From: Corynebacterium capitovis DSM 44611
GTDB taxonomy: Bacteria; Actinomycetota; Actinomycetes; Mycobacteriales; Mycobacteriaceae
Reading direction: 5' to 3'
DNA length: 64,000 bases
NCBI RefSeq assembly: GCF_030440535.1
Contig: NZ_CP047117.1
Coordinates: 1,178,001 to 1,242,000, forward strand
The first letter of the stretch is position 1; each line of letters starts with the position of its first letter. Shown one piece after another: positions 56,437-64,000 of this stretch. A model generated the notes under the pieces. It ran no database searches and had not been told where the DNA came from. It worked only from the letters and a program-made list of their open reading frames with translations. The translations under genes and the position numbers were made by a program.

Positions 56437-59088
56437 CTAGTGGGCCGCCGCGTCCCAATTGGGGCCTGTCCCGGCAGAGACTTCGAGGGGTACCAGCAAC
56501 GTGATCGCGCCGTCCATCTCTCGCTCGACAATGTCCTTGACGTCCTCTAGCTCGCCCGGGGCTACTTCGACCACGAGCTCGTCGTGGACCTGCAGCAGGA
56601 TTCGCGAGGCGCGGCCGTGCAACGCTTCGTTCACGCGGATCATCGCCACCTTGATGATGTCCGCCGCAGTCCCCTGAATCGGTGCGTTTAGAGCCGCGCG
56701 CTCCGCGTTTTCCCGGGCCACCCGGTTATCGGAGGTCAGCTCAGGCAGGTAGCGACGGCGTCCGAACACCGTCGAGGTGTAGCCGTCACGACGGGCCTGC
56801 TCAACCACCTCGTCGAGGTAGCGCTTCACACCGCCGAAGCGTTCAAAGTAGCTCTCCATGATCTTCTTTGCCTCGCCGGCACTGATAGATAGCTGGTTGG
56901 AAAGTCCAAAAGCGGAGAGGCCGTACACCAGCCCGTAGCTCATCGCCTTAACGCGACGACGCAGCTCCGGGGTGACCTGGTCGATGGGGACGTCAAAAAC
57001 CCGCGAGCCAACGAAGTTGTGCAGGTCTTCGCCGCCTCGGTAGGCCTCGATCAATCCCTCGTCCTGCGATAGGTGAGCCATGACGCGCATCTCGATCTGC
57101 GAGTAATCGGCGGTGAGAAGGCAATCGTACCCCTCCCCCACGGTGAAGGCCGAACGGATAACGCGCCCCGCCTCCGTTCGTACCGGAATGTTCTGTAGGT
57201 TCGGATCAGTCGATGACAACCGTCCCGTGGAGGCCACGGTCTGGTTGAACGTCGTGTGAATCCGCCCGTCGTCTTGCAGAGTTTTGATGAGCCCCTCAAT
57301 CGTCGACTTCATCTTCTGATACTCGCGATGCTCGAGCAACGCCTGGAGGAACGGGTGCGGGTTATTCGCAGCGAGGGTCTCGATCTCTTTCGCCGCGGTC
57401 GAGTACCCCGTCTTCGTCTTCTTTGTCTTCGGCAGCTTGAGCTTGTCAAACAGGACGACAGAAAGTTGTTTCGGACTGGAAAGGTTGAGGGCGGGCTCGT
57501 CGACAAGCTGACGCGCGTGCTGCTCGACTTCGGTGACCTTGTTGGAAAAGTGCGCGAGCTCGCCCTCGAGGATGGACACATCGACGGCGATGCCCGCGTC
57601 CTCCATCTCCGCGAGGATGCTCACCAAGGGCAGCTCGAGGTCGGAGTAGAGCTGGTAAGAGTCGATGGCGCGAAGCTGCGCGGAGAGCTCGGCCGAGAGC
57701 TCCAGGATCGCAGTGGCCGCGCGTAGCGATGAGTCGTCGTCGAGGAGGCTGAGCTGGCCGCTGGTATCACCCAAGTGGCGCTGGAGATGGCGCTGGTATA
57801 CGTCGGCGAGTTCGTACGTCCGCTGGCCGGGTCGAAGGATGTACGCCGCGATCGCGGTGTCGTGGGCGATACCCCGCAGCGTGATTCCGCGACCGCGCAG
57901 CATGTGGTAAGCCTGCTTCGCCTCGTGCAGGAACTTGGGCGAGTCCGACTCGGCCCACAGCTTGAACGCGGCGTCCTCAGCGGGAGACAAGTCCACCATG
58001 TCGCGTTGCACGCCGCATCGACTCTTGTCGACGAGCGCCACCGCGGCCGCATCCCCCCTGCCCGGGGCGCCATTACCGCGCAGGTAAAGAGCGAGACCCT
58101 CACCGCGGCGGGATGTAAGCCAGGCGTCGAGAGGTTCGTCGGAGAGGGTTACCTCTGCTGGCTCGTCCGCGGCGCTGGGAGCGGGCGCGCCCGTGGTGGG
58201 CACCGCGGCCAACACGCGCTCGCGGAGGTTGACTCCGAACTCGAGTTCGTCGAACGACTGCGCAACCTGGGCGATTTCGATGGGACGCATCACCAATTCG
58301 TCCGGCCCCACGGGTAGTTCGACGTCTGTGACCATCTGCGTCAATTCCCGGTTCAACCGCACCTGGTCGATCCGGTCCCGGAAGTTCTGCCCGGCGACAC
58401 CTTTGATCTCCTCGGCGTGGGAGATAAGCCCTTCCAGGCCCCCGTACTGGGAAATCCACTTCGTCGCCGTCTTTTCCCCCACCTTCGGGACACTCGGCAG
58501 GTTGTCGGAAGGGTCTCCCCGCAGCGCTGCGAAGTCTGGGTACAACTCTGGGGTGAGACCGTACTTCTCTTCCACGGTCTCCGGGGTGAAGCGGGTCAGC
58601 GTGGACACACCGCGGGTTGGGTAGAGCAGAGTCGTTGTGGCGTCGACAAGCTGGATGTAGTCCCTATCACCGGAGACGAGGACCGTCTCGAACCCGCCCT
58701 CCGCGCGGGCCTCACTGACCAGGGTGGCCACGATGTCGTCGGCCTCGAAGTTCTCCTTGGACAAGGTGACGATGCCGAGCTCCCCCAGAACTTTGTCAAT
58801 GATGGGCACCTGGCCTTTGAACTCGGGGGGTGCCGCCTCTCGCTGCGCCTTGTACTCGGGAAAGCGTTCCGTGCGGAAGGTCTTGCGACCCACGTCAAAC
58901 GCGACCGCAACGTGAGTGGGCTGCTCCTCGGCGAGGATGTTCGCAAACATCGACAAAAACCCGTAAACAGCATTTGTGTGCTGCCCGCCCGAGGTGGAGA
59001 AATTCTCCGCCGGTAAAGCGTAGAAAGCGCGGAAAGCCATGGAGTGGCCGTCGATGAGAAGCAGGCGTTTGCTCGCGGATGTCGTCAC
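56437..59088 (-). CDS. polA: DNA polymerase I
   Basis: The product has 883 residues. Domains in order: 5'-3' exonuclease (LLLIDGHSMAFRAFYALP, GDRDYIQLVD, to about 290), degenerate 3'-5' exonuclease-like region (about 310-480, catalytic acids not conserved, as usual in actinobacteria), and polymerase domain with motif A (LLTADYSQIEMRVMAHLS), motif B (RRRVKAMSYGLVYGLSAFG) and motif C (QVHDELVVE). GTG at 59088 was chosen: TAGACT lies 8 nt upstream without a Shine-Dalgarno (leaderless candidate). An open stretch upstream adds 22 residues but is unlike the family. Confidence 0.95.
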   Translation of the reverse strand: MTTSASKRLLLIDGHSMAFRAFYALPAENFSTSGGQHTNAVYGFLSMFANILAEEQPTHVAVAFDVGRKTFRTERFPEYKAQREAAPPEFKGQVPIIDKVLGELGIVTLSKENFEADDIVATLVSEARAEGGFETVLVSGDRDYIQLVDATTTLLYPTRGVSTLTRFTPETVEEKYGLTPELYPDFAALRGDPSDNLPSVPKVGEKTATKWISQYGGLEGLISHAEEIKGVAGQNFRDRIDQVRLNRELTQMVTDVELPVGPDELVMRPIEIAQVAQSFDELEFGVNLRERVLAAVPTTGAPAPSAADEPAEVTLSDEPLDAWLTSRRGEGLALYLRGNGAPGRGDAAAVALVDKSRCGVQRDMVDLSPAEDAAFKLWAESDSPKFLHEAKQAYHMLRGRGITLRGIAHDTAIAAYILRPGQRTYELADVYQRHLQRHLGDTSGQLSLLDDDSSLRAATAILELSAELSAQLRAIDSYQLYSDLELPLVSILAEMEDAGIAVDVSILEGELAHFSNKVTEVEQHARQLVDEPALNLSSPKQLSVVLFDKLKLPKTKKTKTGYSTAAKEIETLAANNPHPFLQALLEHREYQKMKSTIEGLIKTLQDDGRIHTTFNQTVASTGRLSSTDPNLQNIPVRTEAGRVIRSAFTVGEGYDCLLTADYSQIEMRVMAHLSQDEGLIEAYRGGEDLHNFVGSRVFDVPIDQVTPELRRRVKAMSYGLVYGLSAFGLSNQLSISAGEAKKIMESYFERFGGVKRYLDEVVEQARRDGYTSTVFGRRRYLPELTSDNRVARENAERAALNAPIQGTAADIIKVAMIRVNEALHGRASRILLQVHDELVVEVAPGELEDVKDIVEREMDGAITLLVPLEVSAGTGPNWDAAAH

Positions 59089-59229
59089 GGTGAGCCAGTC
59101 TAGACGCGAGCTTGAGACGTAGAAGTCGTTGATCACGACCACTGCCCGCTGCACGATCGCAACACTTCACATATGCGCCGTGACGCAACCTGCGGAAATG
59201 CAGGGTTCAGGATGTAAGGAGGCCAACGA

Positions 59230-59266
59230 AAGGCCAGGCCACTTAACAACGCTGTGACCTGGCCTT
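59230..59266 (-). terminator. Terminator after tRNA-Leu
   Basis: AAGGCCAGG and CCTGGCCTT (9 bp) with a 19-nt loop, then TCGTT on the minus strand, 4 nt after the tRNA. Confidence 0.7.
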
Positions 59267-59270
59267 ATCG

Positions 59271-59344
59271 TGCCCCAGGTGAGACTCGAACTCACACTGG
59301 ACGGGTTTTGAATCCGTTGCCTCTGCCAATTGGGCTACTGGGGC
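59271..59344 (-). tRNA. tRNA-Leu (CAA), atypical without long variable arm
   Basis: A 74-nt cloverleaf: acceptor GCCCCAG/CTGGGGC (7 bp), T-stem GTGAG/CTCAC with TTCGAGT loop, D-arm with AATTGGCAGA, anticodon loop TTCAAAA (anticodon CAA). The variable loop is only CCAGT (5 nt), whereas tRNA-Leu normally has a long arm. The last anticodon-stem pair is A-C (position 31-39). CCA is not encoded. The same short tRNA occurs in other actinobacteria; whether it is charged with leucine cannot be told here. Confidence 0.85.
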
Positions 59345-59422
59345 GCGTGCAAAACTGCGAAGAGAATCATAACGCAGTGCGCCCCCGGAAACACAATCGC
59401 CGCCGCCACTAGCATCGACCCC

Positions 59423-59914
59423 ATGACAACCCCGCAACCCACCGGAGTTCTAAACCGCCGGCCCGATGGCTCGGACCTCTTTATCACTCGCGACGCGCAC
59501 CTGCCTATCGACGCCACGTGGCAGTGGATCACCCACCCAGACAAAACCGCCGCGTGGGTGGGTGCCTGGCGGCAGGGCGACGGCGAAAGGCGCGTTGACG
59601 TGCATATGGCAGTTGAGGAAGCATGGGCCGAAATGGAGGTGGTTGCGTGCGAGCGACCCCGACAACTCCGGCTGGTCGGTGTGGCGCCACCGGCGTGGGA
59701 TATTGGTTTTGAGCTTTCGCCAACTGCGGAAGGGACCAAGATTTTGTTCGTGCACCGGGGGATCGACGAGGCGCAGCTCAGGGATATCGGGCCGGGCTGG
59801 GAGTTTTACTTGGACTGCCTCGTCGCGGCTCTCACGGGTGCCAAAGCCCCGGCCTGGGACGCCTACCCGCTGGGTCAGAGCGCGTACTACGACCGCCTGT
59901 CCGTCGCTAACTAA
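59423..59914 (+). CDS. SRPBCC/polyketide-cyclase-like protein
   Basis: The product has 163 residues with the pattern of the AHSA1/SRPBCC ligand-binding fold (LPIDATWQWITHPDKTAAWVG, RLVGVAPPAWDIGFELSPT, GWEFYLDCLVAALTG). It probably binds a small hydrophobic ligand; the identity is unknown. The ATG at 59423 was chosen because TAGCAT lies 7 nt upstream and no Shine-Dalgarno is present (leaderless candidate). An in-frame extension overlapping the tRNA-Leu was rejected. Confidence 0.75.
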   Translation: MTTPQPTGVLNRRPDGSDLFITRDAHLPIDATWQWITHPDKTAAWVGAWRQGDGERRVDVHMAVEEAWAEMEVVACERPRQLRLVGVAPPAWDIGFELSPTAEGTKILFVHRGIDEAQLRDIGPGWEFYLDCLVAALTGAKAPAWDAYPLGQSAYYDRLSVAN

Positions 59915-59951
59915 GCGACGAACCCTACTCCAGCGTAGCGTTGAGGAGGTG

Positions 59952-60635
59952 GTGCTTACCGAACGAACCTACGTTGTCGCCGACCGTGGCGCACGCCCGC
60001 TCACCCGAGGCTGGTTCCATGTCGCCGCGGCGCTGGGGTCCGCCGTGGCGGGTGCGGTACTGCTGACCGTTTCCTGGATGACGCTGCAGTGGGCACAGGC
60101 CGCCAGCGTCACCGTCTATGTGGCTGGCCTCATCCAGCTTTTTACAGTCTCCGCGATGTACCACCGCTGGCCCTGGCGGACCCACGAGACGGTGCAATGG
60201 TGGAGGCGGGCGGATCACGCAACCATCGCGGTGTTCATCGCCGCGACGTACACACCGATCTGCGTCATTCTGCTCGCACCCCCCTACTCGTGGTGGCTGC
60301 TCGCCGTGTCCTGGTCCGGCGCGGTCATGGGGGCGGTACTCAACCTGGTGTGGATCAATCACCCGCGGTGGCTTGACGTCGCCGTATACGTGGGACTGGG
60401 GTGGATCGTGGTATTCCTCGCGCCCGTGTTGCGGAACCAAGCGGGGGCTGCCGTGGTGTGGCTGCTCTTCGCTGGTGGGGTTGCGTACACGGTCGGCGCC
60501 GTCATTTACGGGTTCAAATGGCCGGGCCGCAACGCCCGAGTCTACGGGTATCACGAGCACTTCCACACCCTGACGATTGTCGCCGCGGCGTTGCACATGA
60601 TCGCCGTGTGGGTGGTCGTTCTCGACGCAGCATAG
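59952..60635 (+). CDS. Hemolysin III/TrhA-family membrane protein
   Basis: The product has 227 residues with seven predicted membrane helices (e.g. AALGSAVAGAVLLTVSW, ASVTVYVAGLIQLFTVSAMY, WLLAVSWSGAVMGAVLNLVW). Conserved residues of the PAQR/hemolysin-III group are SAMYHRWPWR, RRADHATIAVFIAATYTP and YHEHFHTLTIVAAALH, with histidines and an aspartate that may bind a metal. TrhA in other bacteria is linked to membrane energy balance. The start is uncertain: GTG 59952 or 59949, both very close to a GAGGAGG sequence. Just 37 nt after the SRPBCC gene. Confidence 0.82.
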   Translation: MLTERTYVVADRGARPLTRGWFHVAAALGSAVAGAVLLTVSWMTLQWAQAASVTVYVAGLIQLFTVSAMYHRWPWRTHETVQWWRRADHATIAVFIAATYTPICVILLAPPYSWWLLAVSWSGAVMGAVLNLVWINHPRWLDVAVYVGLGWIVVFLAPVLRNQAGAAVVWLLFAGGVAYTVGAVIYGFKWPGRNARVYGYHEHFHTLTIVAAALHMIAVWVVVLDAA

Positions 60636-60655
60636 AAGCCGGTTAATATACGGTT

Positions 60656-61552
60656 ATGCGTAAATTTTGGGCCGGGGCGGCCGTGTTCACGTCGATAAGC
60701 GTGCTGCCCGCCTGCGTAACCAACGTCGAAGGGGGTAACCCCGACGGCTGGGTCGATGTGTCACCCGAGCCCGTACCGGAGATCGTGGAGCTCGTACCAG
60801 CAGACGTTGCCGCCGACGGGACATTGACGGTCGGCGCGAACCCGCCTTTTGCCCCCTTCGAATTCAAGGACTCTGAGGGCCGCATCGTCGGAGTGGAGAT
60901 GGATCTGGGCCGCGCTGTGGCTAGCGTGATGGGGTTGCAGTTCGACCCGCAGGAGATGGACTTCTCCATGATTCTGCCCGCGGTTCAAGCAGGCAGCCTC
61001 GACGCGGGAATATCGGGATTCACGGACACGGAAGAACGACGCGCCTCCTTCGACTTCGTCGACTACCTCTATGCCGGAGTTCAGTGGGCGACACAGCCGG
61101 GCAAGGACGTCGACCCTGCCCACCCATGTGGCCTGACCGTCGCGGTGCAGCGCACTACCGTGTCCGAGACCGACGACGTGCGGCCGAAGAGCGACGCATG
61201 TGTAGCAAACGGTGAGGACCCGATCACCGTTCTCTCATTCGACACGTCGGACAACGCGGCGCTCGCGGCCTTGGTCGGGCGGGCCGATGCGCTGAGCGCG
61301 GACTCCCCCGTCACGGCCTGGGCGGTGGAGCGATCGGAAGGCAAGCTGGAGCTGGTCAGCGAAATGTTTGATGCCGCGCCCTACGGTTTCGCGGTGCCGA
61401 AAGATTCGCCCCTCGCTCCGGCGATGGCCGCAGCGCTGCAACACCTGATCGACACCGGAGACTACGACCGCATTCTCCGGCAGTGGAACGTCACCTCCGG
61501 CCACCTCACGCAGGCGACTATCAACGAACAGCCCATAGAAGGACGGGAGTAG
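60656..61552 (+). CDS. Polar amino-acid ABC transporter, substrate-binding lipoprotein
   Basis: The product has 298 residues. A lipoprotein signal (lipobox LPAC, Cys20) is followed by a family-3 solute-binding domain (LTVGANPPFAPFEFKDSEG, VGVEMDLGRAVASVMG, SLDAGISGFTDTEERR, YGFAVPKDSPL). Substrate class is polar or acidic amino acids; glutamate or glutamine is plausible but not proven. The ATG at 60656 has no Shine-Dalgarno. TAATAT lies 6 nt upstream (leaderless candidate). It starts a three-gene operon with permease and ATPase. Confidence 0.9.
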   Translation: MRKFWAGAAVFTSISVLPACVTNVEGGNPDGWVDVSPEPVPEIVELVPADVAADGTLTVGANPPFAPFEFKDSEGRIVGVEMDLGRAVASVMGLQFDPQEMDFSMILPAVQAGSLDAGISGFTDTEERRASFDFVDYLYAGVQWATQPGKDVDPAHPCGLTVAVQRTTVSETDDVRPKSDACVANGEDPITVLSFDTSDNAALAALVGRADALSADSPVTAWAVERSEGKLELVSEMFDAAPYGFAVPKDSPLAPAMAAALQHLIDTGDYDRILRQWNVTSGHLTQATINEQPIEGRE

Positions 61553-61555
61553 CCC

Positions 61556-62494
61556 ATGAGTGCAACGTCAACCCCGCGCGCCCCAGAGCGCATCGAGGCG
61601 AAGCCTCTTCGCCACCCAGGGCGGTGGATTACGGCAGCCCTGCTTCTCCTGCTCGTCGCGTGGTTCGTCGTCGGCGCCGCCCGCAACGAGGCGTACGGCT
61701 GGGAGACGTACTTCGCCTACCTGCTTGACACCCGGATCGCGGCGGCCGCTTTGCACACCATCGCCATCACCCTGCTCGCGATGGTGATCGGGGTGATCGG
61801 TGGCGTGCTGCTGGCAGTGATGCGCATGAGCCCGAACCCGGTATTTACCGCGGTGGCGTGGGCGTTTCTGTGGATCTTTCGCGGCACGCCCGTGTACGTG
61901 CAGCTGATGTTCTGGGGCCTGCTTGGAGCGATCTATGACTCGATCAACCTGGGGTTCACCTCCATCCCCCTCAGCCCGTTGACGTCTTCCGCGTTCAGCC
62001 TCGCCGTCGTCGGGCTGGGCCTCAATGAGGCCGCGTACATGGCGGAGATCGTTCGCTCGGGAATCTCCTCGGTCCCAGAGGGTCAGGTAGAAGCGTCGAA
62101 GGCGCTGGGGATGAGCTGGGCGCAGACCATGCGCCGCACCGTGCTGCCACAGGCCATGCGCATCATCATTCCCCCCACCGGCAACGAGTTCATTTCATTG
62201 CTGAAGACTTCTTCACTCGTCGTGGCGGTCCCCTACTCTCTCGAGCTGTACGGCAGGTCGATGGACATCGCCGCAGCACTCTTCGAGCCCGTCCCCCTCC
62301 TCCTCGTCGCCGCCACCTGGTACCTGGCCATCACATCTCTTCTCATGGTCGGCCAGCACTACCTCGAGAAGTACTTTGACAGGGGTGCGACCCGTCAGCT
62401 CACCTCCCGCCAGCTTGCGGCGCTAGCGGACGCGGAAGGGACGATCCCCTCCAATGTGGAGATCGTCACGGCACCGGAAAGGAAAGGACGCTAA
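61556..62494 (+). CDS. Polar amino-acid ABC transporter, permease
   Basis: The product has 312 residues with about five membrane helices. The permease signature (EAA loop) reads [22 protein letters not shown] and the GlnP-family stretch [14 protein letters not shown] is present. Only one permease gene is in the operon, so it probably works as a homodimer. GGGAG precedes the ATG at 61556. Its stop overlaps the ATPase start by one base (TAATG). Confidence 0.93.
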   Translation: MSATSTPRAPERIEAKPLRHPGRWITAALLLLLVAWFVVGAARNEAYGWETYFAYLLDTRIAAAALHTIAITLLAMVIGVIGGVLLAVMRMSPNPVFTAVAWAFLWIFRGTPVYVQLMFWGLLGAIYDSINLGFTSIPLSPLTSSAFSLAVVGLGLNEAAYMAEIVRSGISSVPEGQVEASKALGMSWAQTMRRTVLPQAMRIIIPPTGNEFISLLKTSSLVVAVPYSLELYGRSMDIAAALFEPVPLLLVAATWYLAITSLLMVGQHYLEKYFDRGATRQLTSRQLAALADAEGTIPSNVEIVTAPERKGR

Positions 62495-63255
62495 TGGCTC
62501 CCATGATCGAGGCCGTGGACGTATGGAAGTCCTTCGGCACCTTGGACGTGCTCAAGGGCGTGAGCCTAGAGGTCGCCCCTGGCTCCGTAACCTGCCTCAT
62601 CGGGCCCTCTGGGTCCGGTAAATCGACGTTTCTGCGGTGCGTGAACCACCTGGAGAAGGTCACGGCGGGCCGGCTCTACGTCGACGGCGAGCTCATCGGG
62701 TACCGCGAGCGCGACGGCATCCTCTACGAGATGAGCGAAAAGGACGCCGCGCGCCAGCGTCGGAACATCGGAATGGTGTTCCAAAACTTCAACCTCTTCG
62801 GCCACCGAACCGTCTTAGACAACATCATTGAGGCCCCGGTCCAGGTCAAGGGTGAGCCCGTCGACAAGGCGAAGGCTCGGGCGATGGAGCTTTTGGCAAT
62901 GGTTGGCCTTGAATCGAAGGCTCAGGCGTACCCCATCCAGCTCTCGGGCGGCCAGCAGCAGCGGGTGGCCATTGCGCGCGCCGTCGCCATGGACCCCAAG
63001 CTCATGCTTTTCGACGAGCCCACGTCCGCCCTCGACCCCGAGCTGGTCGGGGAAGTCCTGCGCGTGATGAAGGACCTCGCCCGCGGCGGGATGACCATGC
63101 TGGTAGTAACCCATGAGATGGCTTTCGCCCGCGAGGTCGCCGATCACGTCGTGTTTATGGCCGATGGTCGCATCGTGGAGTCAGGTGCCCCGGCCGAGGT
63201 GCTGGATAACCCGCGGGAGGAGCGCACCCAGGCGTTCCTTTCCACGTTGTTTTAA
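62494..63255 (+). CDS. Polar amino-acid ABC transporter, ATPase
   Basis: The product has 253 residues. Walker [10 protein letters not shown] (about 33-41), signature [14 protein letters not shown], Walker [15 protein letters not shown] and the H-loop THEM are intact. The insert [16 protein letters not shown] is characteristic of some glutamine-type ATPases. It belongs with the binding protein and permease upstream. Its last four bases (TTAA) also hold the stop codon of the TSUP gene on the other strand. Confidence 0.95.
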   Translation: MAPMIEAVDVWKSFGTLDVLKGVSLEVAPGSVTCLIGPSGSGKSTFLRCVNHLEKVTAGRLYVDGELIGYRERDGILYEMSEKDAARQRRNIGMVFQNFNLFGHRTVLDNIIEAPVQVKGEPVDKAKARAMELLAMVGLESKAQAYPIQLSGGQQQRVAIARAVAMDPKLMLFDEPTSALDPELVGEVLRVMKDLARGGMTMLVVTHEMAFAREVADHVVFMADGRIVESGAPAEVLDNPREERTQAFLSTLF

Positions 63256-63998
63256 CTGAGGAGGCCGAGCACTCCTCGCGCCAGCGCGGTCAGTCCGCCG
63301 GCGACGGCGAGACCGAGCGCCAGCGCGTGCGCGCGATTGCCGGGCACACGCGGAGCGATGGCGGTGCCAGCTGCGATCCCAGCGACCATCGCCAGCAAGC
63401 CGGCGGCCCACATCGACCCGTCGATGGATTCTAGCGAGCCGGCGGCGCTTAGCTGTTTAATCGCAAAAGAAGTCGCGCCACTGACCATGAAAATCGGCTG
63501 AAGCGTGGCAGCGTAGGTCCGCTGATCCCACCTCGCCGCGTGAGAATAGACCGTAATAGCCGGTCCCGCCGCCCCCGCCAGAGTGTTCATGAATCCCCCC
63601 GCGGTGCCGGCGATCGCTGCTGGCCCGCGCCCCTCCATCCGGGGAACAAAGCGCTCGCCGAGGGTCACCGCGCCCAGCGCGATGAGCAACAGCACGCCCA
63701 CGATGACAAGCAGGACGTTCGCAGACACCGCTCGTATGAGAAACGCCCCGGGTACCGCCCCCACAGCAAGATAGGGTGCAATGGAGGCGAACTTTTTCCA
63801 ATCCACATCGCGCCGTACCGATAAGGTTGTCATCAGCGCGTTCATTGTGGCCAAGACGTTGACGAGCAGCACGCCCTCGACCGGCCCGATCATAAGTGAG
63901 ATGACAGGCGCCGCGAGCAATCCAAGACCCATTCCGGAGACGCGCTGTAGGAGCGACCCGACGAGCACGACAGCGAAAACGCCTACGGCGAGCGTCAC
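63252..63998 (-). CDS. TSUP/TauE-SafE family permease (start near window end)
   Basis: At least 248 residues, a sulfite exporter TauE/SafE-type membrane protein with two copies of a four-helix unit. Characteristic stretches are [32 protein letters not shown] and [27 protein letters not shown] (about 129-155). The likely GTG start is at 63998, but the window ends at 64000, so a few more residues upstream cannot be excluded. The substrate of corynebacterial members is unknown (organosulfur or sulfite export by family). Confidence 0.82.
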   Translation of the reverse strand: MTLAVGVFAVVLVGSLLQRVSGMGLGLLAAPVISLMIGPVEGVLLVNVLATMNALMTTLSVRRDVDWKKFASIAPYLAVGAVPGAFLIRAVSANVLLVIVGVLLLIALGAVTLGERFVPRMEGRGPAAIAGTAGGFMNTLAGAAGPAITVYSHAARWDQRTYAATLQPIFMVSGATSFAIKQLSAAGSLESIDGSMWAAGLLAMVAGIAAGTAIAPRVPGNRAHALALGLAVAGGLTALARGVLGLLS

Positions 63999-64000
63999 CT

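Noticed and set aside
59243..59437. Minus-strand ORF with PVAQLAEATDSKPVQ
   Set aside because: It is a translation of the tRNA-Leu itself, another common false ORF.
59466..60635. 389-residue fusion read through the SRPBCC gene
   Set aside because: The N-terminal part is an out-of-frame reading of the SRPBCC gene. The membrane protein starts near 59952.

Overview
The window is a high-GC actinobacterial chromosome segment. The gene content and order point to Corynebacterium: odhI with its ETTSVFR phosphorylation motif, the argCJBDFRGH operon, steA/steB, pldP-scpA-scpB, a HelD-type RNA polymerase ATPase and Trm112 lie in the order expected for that genus. Almost everything is ordinary core genome. 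There is no prophage, insertion sequence or CRISPR array.

Layout. 1-18.2 kb (nearly all minus strand): start of odhI, secA2, tRNA-Pro and a methyltransferase on the plus strand, then der-cmk-rluB-scpB-scpA-pldP, xerD-nudix-steB-steA-recN-nadK-tlyA, a 55-residue ORF, a HAD phosphatase and a TPR-like protein. Many of these genes overlap by 1 or 4 nt. 18.3-24.1 kb: one complete rRNA operon (16S-23S-5S, minus strand) with GU-rich leader and spacer RNA. 24.2-37.9 kb: tyrS, trm112, the complete arginine operon and pheST. 38.1-41.3 kb: a decayed intradiol dioxygenase, a TrmH-type methyltransferase, and infC-rpmI-rplT with an attenuator-like leader. 41.3-43.4 kb (plus): a sensor kinase, a tiny secreted two-cysteine peptide and a response regulator. 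43.5-53.9 kb: uvrA, a metallo-hydrolase, a DoxX-like protein with a histone-like tail, the HelD-type ATPase, two universal stress proteins, uvrB and a DUF4259 protein. 54-59.1 kb: coaE, rpsA, polA. 59.3-64 kb: an atypical short tRNA-Leu, an SRPBCC protein, a hemolysin-III protein, a polar amino-acid ABC importer and a TSUP permease cut by the window end.

How the genes work together. The first block combines division and segregation (pldP, scpAB, xerD, steAB), RNA modification (rluB, tlyA), ribosome GTPase (der) and DNA repair (recN). The arg genes make a full ornithine-to-arginine pathway with its repressor, and two ArgR-like sites are visible. The translation genes (pheST, infC-rpmI-rplT, rpsA, tyrS, rrn) and the repair genes (uvrA, uvrB, polA) fill the rest.

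Most interesting for follow-up: (1) the kinase / secreted Cys peptide / regulator operon, where the peptide stop overlaps the regulator start; (2) a tRNA-Leu(CAA) without the long variable arm; (3) infC starting at AUC behind a leader with a terminator hairpin and a 20-codon ORF ending in Trp-Trp; (4) a divergent promoter pair whose -35 boxes overlap; (5) a leaderless argC promoter overlaid by ATGCA repeats; (6) the absence of pyrG from its usual place between steB and the NUDIX gene.
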